From: Candidatus Thorarchaeota archaeon
GTDB lineage: Archaea > Asgardarchaeota > Thorarchaeia > Thorarchaeales > Thorarchaeaceae
Assembly (NCBI GenBank): GCA_016840825.1
Contig: JAEORN010000268.1
Coordinates: 1-11,957 of the forward strand
DNA length: 11,957 bases
Direction: 5' to 3'
This document shows, one piece after another, positions 7,448 to 11,957 of the stretch. The position numbers and the translations under genes were made by a program. The notes under the pieces were generated by a model. The model saw only the letters and a list, made by a program, of their open reading frames with translations, made no database searches and was not told the DNA's origin. Every line of letters begins with the position of its first letter. The first letter of the stretch is position 1.

Positions 7448-7455
7448 TTATATAC
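7448..7455 (+). promoter_or_regulatory. TATA-like element before the intergenic RNA candidate
   Basis: TTATATAC is a strong archaeal TATA match and has no gene start in range. It would direct initiation near 7478-7480, just before a G/C-rich, stem-forming segment. Confidence 0.4.
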
Positions 7456-7632
7456 TAGAATTACCTTACATCTCATACGCCAGAAAGTTCCGAATCACTG
7501 GAACAATCGCATATCTAGCGCCCCACACAACCGTGGTTGGGGGGGACCCATTCCCTCTCATCCTCGATTGCAGTTGGGAACTGAGGGGAGTTTCATCGAT
7601 CTCGAAAAATCCCGATTGCGATTCTCTTCACA

Positions 7633-7670
7633 GGCTCCTGATTTTATTCGGGGGAACAGAATCAGGAGCC
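7633..7670 (+). repeat. Perfect inverted repeat (hairpin) at the 3' part of the RNA candidate
   Basis: GGCTCCTGATT (7633-7643) is exactly complementary to AATCAGGAGCC (7660-7670). Two further pairs, one a wobble, can extend it inward, leaving a loop of about 12 bases. Eight T at 7703-7710 lie 32 bases downstream, so it is too distant to be a classical intrinsic terminator by itself. It is more likely a domain of a folded RNA. Confidence 0.7.
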
Positions 7671-7702
7671 ACTCTCCTTCTCGAATCTTGCGTTGTTTGT
7701 CA

Positions 7703-7710
7703 TTTTTTTT
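7703..7710 (+). terminator. Oligo-T run, probable archaeal terminator
   Basis: Eight consecutive T on the plus strand follow the hairpin region. Archaeal RNA polymerase commonly stops at such runs without needing an adjacent hairpin. This would end the RNA candidate. Confidence 0.4.
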
Positions 7711-7748
7711 AATGATTATAGCTGGTAATGACCATAAGATTTGAAGTG

Positions 7749-7755
7749 AAAAAAA
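7749..7755 (-). terminator. Oligo-T run on the minus strand downstream of purH
   Basis: Seven A on the plus strand (seven T on the minus strand), with further T-rich sequence around 7759-7769, lie about 120 bases past the purH stop. They could terminate its transcript. If so, the purH mRNA tail is antisense to the small gene at 7755-7859. Confidence 0.3.
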
Positions 7756-7859
7756 TGAAGAAAATAAAAGGCCTAGTCAAACGATTTCTTGATTGGTTTG
7801 AAGGTACCGGTAATGAGCTTGACCATCTCATGATTAGAGTCAGCAAAGAACATCAATAG
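7755..7859 (+). CDS. Small protein of 34 residues
   Basis: The frame runs ATG to TAG and encodes 34 residues beginning MKKIKGLVKRFLDWFEG. The first half is basic and amphipathic (Lys/Arg on one side, Leu/Val/Phe/Trp on the other); the second half is acidic to mixed (NELDHLMIRVSKEHQ). GAAGTGA at 7743-7749, five bases before the ATG, is one mismatch from a consensus Shine-Dalgarno. GATTATA at 7714-7720 is a possible TATA element. These signals support translation. The protein resembles no family I know and could be a membrane-surface-binding peptide. Its stop lies 16 bases from the purH stop on the opposite strand. Confidence is moderate because short frames arise by chance. Confidence 0.45.
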   Translation: MKKIKGLVKRFLDWFEGTGNELDHLMIRVSKEHQ

Positions 7860-7875
7860 GTATCTCAAAACTTCT

Positions 7876-9408
7876 TCAATGAAGAAAAGAGCGGACCCCC
7901 GACCAAATCATTGCAATACCTGCTTCGTCAGCTGCAGTGATTGACTCTGCATCACGAATTGATCCCCCCGGAGCAATGATTGCAGTCACTCCTTTTGCCG
8001 TAGCTGCATCAATTGAATCTCGATATGGAAAGAAAGCATCAGATGCCATAACAGATCCTTGAGCTCGATCCCCTGCTCGTTGCAGCGCAAGCTCGACTGC
8101 TGCTATTCTTGAGGATTGCCCCATGCCAACTCCTAACGTCTTTGTACCCTTACTGATTACTGCAGCATTTGATTTTGCATACTTTACGACTTTCCAAGCA
8201 AAGAGAAGATCTGCAGTTTCCTCATCTGTTGGCTTTCGCTTAGTCACTATAGTTAGATCCTCTGGAGTAAGAGTACGTAGATCCGTTGGTTGGACAAGTA
8301 TTCCATTCGGTACAAGTTTTATCGATTGTTCAGGAATCTTGTATTCTTGGAATTTACAGAGAATTAGGTTCTTCTTCTTCTTCAGAATCTCAAGAGCTTC
8401 TTCATCATATTCCGGTGCGATGATAGCATCGACGAACATCGCATTGAGCTTCCTTGCTAAGTTCGCTGTAATGCACCTATTGAATCCCATTGCTGAACCA
8501 AAGGCAGATAGATTGTCAGTATCGAACGCGTCATCAAATGCTTGTTCGACATTTTGTGCTGTAGCAAACCCACAAGGACTTGTGTGCTTAATGATCGCAC
8601 ATGATGGTCCTTCGCTTTCTGAGAGAATCCCTGTCGCAGCATAGAAGTCAACAAGATTGTTGTAGGAAATTTCTTTTCCATGGAGTTGCTCGAAGAACGG
8701 ATTGCTGCCCGGATTGAGATAGTATCTTGCTGGTTGGTGCCAATTCTCTCCATATCTGAGCTCTTGAGGTCTTTCAAAACCCAAGAGGAAGCTCTCAGGG
8801 AACTCAATTCCTGAGGAGAAGTATTTGCTAATCGCAATATCATATCTCGCTGTGTGGAAGAATGCTTTCCTTGCTAATTCCCTCCGTAACTCCTCAGTAA
8901 TAGTATTCCCATTGATTGCTTCAGCTACTTTATCATAATCACCAGGTGAGCATACGACAAGAACCTCATGATAGTTCTTCGCCGCGGCACGAAGAAGAGT
9001 AACTCCCCCGATATCGATGTTCTCTATCGCATCCATAAGGCAATGCTCTCCAGAAATGACCTGTTCGAATGGATAGAGGTTCACCACGACAAGTCCCACA
9101 GGATCAATACCGTGCTTGAGCAGTTCATCACTATGGCTTTCCGTTCCAAGAATACCTCCCATAATAGATGGATGAAGCGTCTTGACTCGTCCGTCTAGAA
9201 TCTCAGGAAATTCAGTAACGCTTGAAACCGTACTAACAGGAATATTTGAGGCATCTAGGAGTCCCGCAGTCTTTCCGGTACTGATGAAATCATAATATGA
9301 AGAGATACGTTTACAGAAGTCAACTATTCCTGTCTTGTCAAAGACACTGATTATTGCCTTTCTTCTCTCCAAGATCAAGCACCATCGATAGGTAGAATGA
9401 TTTTGCAT
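7876..9408 (-). CDS. purH: Bifunctional AICAR formyltransferase/IMP cyclohydrolase
   Basis: PurH carries out the last two steps of purine synthesis. It formylates AICAR with 10-formyl-tetrahydrofolate, then closes the ring to IMP. The N-terminal cyclohydrolase domain (about 14-200) opens with RRKAIISVFDKTGIVDF and includes ILDGRVKTLHPSIMGGIL. The transformylase domain contains the catalytic Lys275-His276 pair in AIIKHTSPCG. The end (SDAFFPYRD, IIAPGGSIRD, then IWSGVRSFLH) is complete, with SFLH where many members have HFRH. The coordinates give the longest frame from ATG 9408. The first 12 residues precede the usual family start, so TTG at 9372, seven bases after a GGTG Shine-Dalgarno, is a strong alternative giving 498 residues. 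Many archaea use PurP and PurO instead, so this bacterial-type enzyme may have been acquired by transfer (inference). Confidence 0.96.
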   Translation of the reverse strand: MQNHSTYRWCLILERRKAIISVFDKTGIVDFCKRISSYYDFISTGKTAGLLDASNIPVSTVSSVTEFPEILDGRVKTLHPSIMGGILGTESHSDELLKHGIDPVGLVVVNLYPFEQVISGEHCLMDAIENIDIGGVTLLRAAAKNYHEVLVVCSPGDYDKVAEAINGNTITEELRRELARKAFFHTARYDIAISKYFSSGIEFPESFLLGFERPQELRYGENWHQPARYYLNPGSNPFFEQLHGKEISYNNLVDFYAATGILSESEGPSCAIIKHTSPCGFATAQNVEQAFDDAFDTDNLSAFGSAMGFNRCITANLARKLNAMFVDAIIAPEYDEEALEILKKKKNLILCKFQEYKIPEQSIKLVPNGILVQPTDLRTLTPEDLTIVTKRKPTDEETADLLFAWKVVKYAKSNAAVISKGTKTLGVGMGQSSRIAAVELALQRAGDRAQGSVMASDAFFPYRDSIDAATAKGVTAIIAPGGSIRDAESITAADEAGIAMIWSGVRSFLH

Positions 9409-9428
9409 TCAGAGAAACTACTCCTCAT
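9375..9428 (-). other. Possible 17-codon leader ORF before purH
   Basis: An ATG at 9428 opens a frame of 17 codons (MRSSFSECKIILPIDGA) that stops with TGA at 9377-9375, two bases before the candidate TTG start of purH at 9372. If transcription begins near 9433, this ATG is almost at the 5' end. It could permit translational coupling or attenuation, or be accidental. Confidence 0.2.
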
Positions 9429-9457
9429 GCAACCCCTTTCTCGCTCGCGTCGATGTC

Positions 9458-9467
9458 TAAATAAATT
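9458..9467 (-). promoter_or_regulatory. TATA-like element for purH
   Basis: AATTTATTTA on the minus strand is the best TATA match upstream of purH and predicts initiation near 9433. The leader would be about 25 bases to ATG 9408 or about 60 bases to TTG 9372. It lies between purH and the upstream small gene, so purH probably has its own promoter. Confidence 0.4.
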
Positions 9468-9486
9468 GATTGGCTTGAAGTCTGCT

Positions 9487-9774
9487 TCACATTTCCCAAT
9501 ATGCATTATCAAGGACATATTGAGAACCTATCGCACCTTGACTAATCGCACCATCCTCAGTGACTTCCGGATCTGGTATATACTTCTCGTATCTCAATAT
9601 TCCTCTCACTGTGATTTGACTTCCTCTCACTTCATCTTCCCATCCACCTAGATGTCTGATGTAGATGACTTCTCCATGAGGTAAGAGGAGTAGTGCGCCT
9701 GCTTTTCCGTTCTCTGCAATCCCTTCTAGATAAACATCTTCTCCTACCATATCATTCAAAGATCTGCTTTTCAT
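9487..9774 (-). CDS. Small conserved-looking protein, probable OB-like beta-barrel
   Basis: The 95-residue protein has a beta-rich pattern: VYLEGIAENGKAGALLLL, then EVIYIRHLGGW, then SQITVRGILRYEKYIPDPE. It ends with a motif-like segment, DGAISQGAIGSQYVL, and WEM. Alternating short strands with VRG suggest an OB-like barrel of the kind seen in small uncharacterised proteins of both bacteria and archaea. The function is unknown. It starts 32 bases after the upstream GNAT gene stop on the same strand, so the two probably form an operon. A degenerate copy of its first codons, with a matching upstream spacer, occurs after the second GNAT gene at 10791-10841. Confidence 0.7.
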   Translation of the reverse strand: MKSRSLNDMVGEDVYLEGIAENGKAGALLLLPHGEVIYIRHLGGWEDEVRGSQITVRGILRYEKYIPDPEVTEDGAISQGAIGSQYVLDNAYWEM

Positions 9775-9806
9775 TTCATTCAGAATTGACCTTGAACCTT
9801 ATCAGA

Positions 9807-10736
9807 TTACTTGGTTTTTAGTTCCTTCTTGTCATAGATGATAGCTGAGAACTCTTCCGTTATCCTGAATCCCACTTTTTCATAGAGGAACTTAGCGGGA
9901 TTGGAAAGAGTTACCGCCAGATTTATTCTTTGAACCGAATCATCTGAAATCAAGAATGAGCTAATTGTATTGACCAGAAGTGCTTTTCCCAATCCTCTGC
10001 CTTGAAAGCTGGGAAATATCCCAACATCTGGAATGTTTATGTTTTCCCCTTTTTTTACCAGCAAACAAAAACCAATGATCCTATCTTCGTTCATCAAGAC
10101 CTGAGATGCACCATCAATGAATTCTCCAAATGCACTTTCTTCAACTTTCTCTAGGAATTCTAAGGCTTTCTCCTTTGAGCTAAAATACTCTGGGTAGATA
10201 ATCGCGTCAATATGATTCAGATTAGCTTCAGCAATCACATCTGCTGTTTTATCTCTCATATCTGGTTGATAGGGCTGTAGTACAAAACCTTCAGGCAAAG
10301 GAATCTCACTGTTCTGCAGGAAATCATTCCTTTCTGCTGACATTCCAGCCCTTTGATACTCAGCATAACCTCGAGCTAATAATTCGGTTCTTAGATGGTC
10401 CGTCATTTTTGGAAATTCCACTCGTGATGGCATCTGAATTATCTCACTAAAGCACCACTCGATGATTTCGCTCTCTAGCTTTTCGATAGACTCTTCATTC
10501 AGCTCCACATCAGACCTATCAACATAGATGGCATGAATCTGACCACTTACTTTTCCTATGATTCCAAATCCATTAGGTGCAGAGTTCTTAGATTCAGTTA
10601 AACAGCCTATGATATTTCCCTTTTCCAGCGCGTTTCTTAGCATATCGATTAGAGGAGCTGGAAAGTTTATCCCCTCTTGATATTTCATGAAGATGTCTAA
10701 AGCAGAATCAAAATTCTCCATAGTCAGATTTTTCAT
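9807..10736 (-). CDS. GNAT-family N-acetyltransferase, paralogue 1
   Basis: The protein has 309 residues. The C-terminal third (about 215-300) is a GNAT domain: strand RIIGFCLLVK, then NIPDVGIFPSFQ, then the acetyl-CoA pyrophosphate-binding loop QGRGLGKALL starting at Gln245. INLAVTLSNPAKFLYEKVGF closes it, the usual helix that places an active-site Tyr near the cofactor. The N-terminal ~150 residues are mixed alpha/beta (GIIGKVSGQIHAIYV, VEFPKM, LLARGY) and may be a degenerate second GNAT half, a common tandem arrangement. The acceptor substrate is unknown. CTTATAATC on the minus strand ends 21 bases before the ATG, suggesting a leaderless message. It is a close paralogue of the next gene, identical in length to that gene when started at 11809, and is followed by the intact small OB-like gene. 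Confidence 0.85.
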   Translation of the reverse strand: MKNLTMENFDSALDIFMKYQEGINFPAPLIDMLRNALEKGNIIGCLTESKNSAPNGFGIIGKVSGQIHAIYVDRSDVELNEESIEKLESEIIEWCFSEIIQMPSRVEFPKMTDHLRTELLARGYAEYQRAGMSAERNDFLQNSEIPLPEGFVLQPYQPDMRDKTADVIAEANLNHIDAIIYPEYFSSKEKALEFLEKVEESAFGEFIDGASQVLMNEDRIIGFCLLVKKGENINIPDVGIFPSFQGRGLGKALLVNTISSFLISDDSVQRINLAVTLSNPAKFLYEKVGFRITEEFSAIIYDKKELKTK

Positions 10737-10757
10737 AATTCATCAGAAATCAAAGAA

Positions 10758-10766
10758 GATTATAAG
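10758..10766 (-). promoter_or_regulatory. TATA-like element for GNAT paralogue 1
   Basis: CTTATAATC ends 21 bases before the ATG at 10736. Its sequence and spacing nearly match the element before paralogue 2 (CTTATTAT, 22 bases before 11809), so the promoter appears to have been duplicated with the gene. Confidence 0.45.
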
Positions 10767-10790
10767 ATTCATACTTAGAGCAACTTTCTA

Positions 10791-10841
10791 TCATTGATGA
10801 TGATCTTGTCGTACTAAATCATTCAAAGATTTACCATTCAT
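10791..10841 (-). pseudogene. Remnant of a second copy of the small OB-like gene
   Basis: ATG to TGA encodes only 16 residues, MNGKSLNDLVRQDHHQ. These align with the start of the intact 95-residue protein (MKSRSLNDMVGEDVYL), including the shared SLND core. The DNA shares TCTTTGAATGAT exactly. The bases before the start also match (TTCAAG followed by TTCTGAATGA in both). The homology fades after the stop and about 75 bases of the normal gene are not recognisable beyond it. This is best read as a copy made in the tandem duplication and later truncated. A short functional peptide is less likely. Confidence 0.6.
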
Positions 10842-10879
10842 TCAGAAGTGATCTTGAAACTTCTTGGATTGCTTAGTTT

Positions 10880-11809
10880 CTATCCGGTTCCTACAAAGAC
10901 TATAGAAGTGAAATACTCTCGAATCGTGAAACCCACTTTTTCATAGAGGTATTTCGCTGGGTTTGTTAGAGTGACGCCCAGATACACCATGGGGATACTT
11001 TCATCTCGCTTCAGTGCAGTAAGTATCGTATTGACCAAGAGTGCCTTTCCGAGACCCCTGCCTTGATATTTGGGCAATAGACCGATATCTGGAACTGATA
11101 GTGCTTTGCCTTCCTTTGAAAGTAGGCAATGCCCTATGATTTCATCATCTTTGAGTAAAATCTTAGAGAAATCTTCTAAATATTCTCCAAATGCATTCTC
11201 TTCATATTTCTTCAAGAACTCTATACCCTTTTCCTTCGAGCTAAAGAATTCTGAGTAGATGATTGCGTCCACATGATTCTCATTGGCCTCTGCCAATACT
11301 TCTGCTATCTTGCTGCGTTTTTCCGGATCGTACTTTGCTAGTGAGAATCCATCCGGAATGGCAATCTCTTGATTTTTCAAGAAATCATCCCTTGAAACTT
11401 TCATTGATGCACGCTCATACTCCTTGTATCCGCGTTTCAGCAGTTCATCTTTCAGATTCTTGGTCATCTTTGGAAATTCGACTTTTGCAGGAGGATTCTT
11501 GAATTGAGAAAGACACCAATCTAGCAATTTCGTTTCGTTCCTATTGATTTCTTCTTGATTTATTGTTTCATCAAGAGAATCTGCGTAGATTACTAGAATT
11601 CTCTCCTTGGTTGGTACAACAACTCCAAGGCCTGAAGCTCTTCCATCATCAGATTCGGAAACTACCGCTTGTATATTTCCCGCTTCCATCCAATCCCTAA
11701 TCATCTCGATGAGAGGTTTTGGGAACTGAAAGGTTTCCTTAACCAATTCTTCGAAGTTGGACACTATCTCGGCGATACTAGGTATCTCCTCAAGAGTCAG
11801 AATCTTCAT
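10880..11809 (-). CDS. GNAT-family N-acetyltransferase, paralogue 2
   Basis: From ATG 11809 this is 309 residues, the same length as paralogue 1, and MKILTLEEIPSIAEIV aligns with its N-terminus. A longer frame to TTG 11893 adds 28 residues with no counterpart, so I prefer 11809. The GNAT core is at about 219-305: EIIGHCLLSK, SVPDIGLLPKYQ, the acetyl-CoA loop QGRGLGKALL from Gln249, and VTLTNPAKYLYEKVGF. The two copies are roughly half identical along their length by eye, highest in the C-terminal domain and in blocks such as VEFPKMT, DAIIY and FSSKEK. This suggests an old duplication with both copies kept under selection. The substrate is unknown. CTTATTAT on the minus strand ends 22 bases before the ATG, which fits a leaderless message. 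Confidence 0.85.
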   Translation of the reverse strand: MKILTLEEIPSIAEIVSNFEELVKETFQFPKPLIEMIRDWMEAGNIQAVVSESDDGRASGLGVVVPTKERILVIYADSLDETINQEEINRNETKLLDWCLSQFKNPPAKVEFPKMTKNLKDELLKRGYKEYERASMKVSRDDFLKNQEIAIPDGFSLAKYDPEKRSKIAEVLAEANENHVDAIIYSEFFSSKEKGIEFLKKYEENAFGEYLEDFSKILLKDDEIIGHCLLSKEGKALSVPDIGLLPKYQGRGLGKALLVNTILTALKRDESIPMVYLGVTLTNPAKYLYEKVGFTIREYFTSIVFVGTG

Positions 11810-11831
11810 GACAACGGAATGTAACAATCCC

Positions 11832-11839
11832 ATAATAAG
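11832..11839 (-). promoter_or_regulatory. TATA-like element for GNAT paralogue 2
   Basis: CTTATTAT ends 22 bases before the ATG at 11809, the same placement as in the paralogue. This supports the internal ATG over the TTG at 11893 as the true start. Confidence 0.4.
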
Positions 11840-11934
11840 TTCCTTAGTTCCAAGCAACAAGTTCACAGCTGGTAACTGTATCCAAAGTTTCAATACTTAC
11901 TTTATACTACAATGATACTGGAGTGACGAGAGAG

Positions 11935-11957
11935 ATGAAAGAGCCAATCGGTTATAA
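11935..11957 (+). CDS. Start of a plus-strand gene cut by the right edge
   Basis: ATG at 11935 opens the residues MKEPIGY before the sequence ends. GGAGTGA at 11920-11926, eight bases before it, is close to the consensus Shine-Dalgarno, the best in the window. An in-frame GTG at 11923 overlaps that site and is less likely as the start. The gene would be divergent from GNAT paralogue 2. Nothing can be said about its product. Confidence 0.45.

Larger units (their letters stand above)
7478..7710 (+). ncRNA. Candidate structured non-coding RNA, family unknown
   Basis: This is a stretch of about 230 bases with no open frame, bounded by a TATA-like element upstream and a run of eight T at 7703-7710. 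It is visibly richer in G and C than its flanks. Several complementary segments can be paired by eye: a long-range 7-bp stem (7505-7511 with 7617-7623); a small hairpin (7523-7526 with 7533-7536); a 7-bp stem with one wobble (7554-7560 with 7582-7588); and a perfect 11-bp hairpin (7633-7643 with 7660-7670). I looked for hallmarks of tRNA, 5S rRNA, SRP RNA, RNase P RNA and box C/D RNA and did not find them. The boundaries are estimates from the promoter and T-run. Family and function are unknown. Confidence 0.4.

Noticed and set aside
7478..7710. 5S rRNA, tRNA, SRP RNA or RNase P RNA in the gap
   Set aside because: A segment reading GGGACCCATTCC superficially recalls 5S rRNA, and ACAGAA recalls RNase P. 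The surrounding conserved cores, the cloverleaf and T-loop, and the SRP apical loop are absent.
7633..7710. Hairpin plus T-run as a classical bacterial intrinsic terminator
   Set aside because: The stem ends 32 bases before the T-run, too far for an intrinsic terminator. The hairpin is better read as part of a folded RNA and the T-run as an archaeal stop signal.
8123..8644. Plus-strand open frame of 173 codons inside purH
   Set aside because: It is the antisense shadow of a well-conserved purH coding region and has no recognisable protein features.
11810..11893. N-terminal extension of GNAT paralogue 2 to a TTG at 11893
   Set aside because: The paralogue starts at the residue equivalent to ATG 11809. 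Both proteins are then 309 residues long and have matching promoter spacing.
1..11957. CRISPR array, insertion sequence, integrase or toxin-antitoxin module
   Set aside because: No regularly spaced direct repeats, transposase or integrase motifs, terminal inverted repeats or recognisable toxin pair were seen. The only direct repeat is the GNAT/small-gene duplication.

Overview
The window looks archaeal, most probably from an Asgard-type archaeon (inference). Coding density is high on both strands and AT content is moderate. AT-rich TATA-like elements sit about 20-30 bases before several start codons, which suggests leaderless or short-leader transcripts. Other starts are TTG codons behind a GGTG-type Shine-Dalgarno. 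A longin/roadblock-like protein and several small zinc-ribbon proteins fit the same picture. There are no tRNA or rRNA genes, no insertion sequence and no CRISPR array.

Layout from left to right. (1) 1-408 minus: the start of a membrane-anchored surface protein that runs off the left edge. (2) 508-1164 minus: endonuclease V (nfi), divergent from a DJ-1/PfpI-family protein at 1227-1778 plus. (3) 1805-2455 minus: a protein with a probable longin/roadblock-like N-terminal half and a winged-helix-like end. It is divergent from 2595-4145 plus, a short-chain dehydrogenase/epimerase fused to a C-terminal zinc-finger domain. (4) 4276-4734 plus: a four-helix membrane protein that meets head-on, with overlapping stop codons, a double zinc-ribbon protein (4731-5057 minus). 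Next is a two-helix membrane protein with a zinc ribbon (5107-5568 minus). (5) 5667-7295 plus: a large predicted regulator with two winged-helix modules. (6) 7296-7875: a long gap that appears to hold a separately transcribed structured RNA (about 7478-7710) and a 34-codon small gene (7755-7859). (7) 7876-9408 minus: purH, the bifunctional enzyme for the last two steps of IMP synthesis. (8) 9487-11809 minus: a tandem-duplicated block of a 309-residue GNAT acetyltransferase plus a small OB-like protein. The second copy of the small gene survives only as a 16-codon remnant at 10791-10841. (9) 11935 to the end: the first codons of a plus-strand gene.

The genes do not form one obvious pathway. 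The window is mostly single genes in convergent or divergent pairs: DNA repair (EndoV), stress or detoxification (DJ-1), purine synthesis (PurH) and several uncharacterised lineage-specific proteins. The observations most worth checking are the decayed duplication, the intergenic RNA unit with its adjacent small ORF, the dehydrogenase-zinc finger fusion, and the two-winged-helix regulator with an unrecognised N-terminal half.
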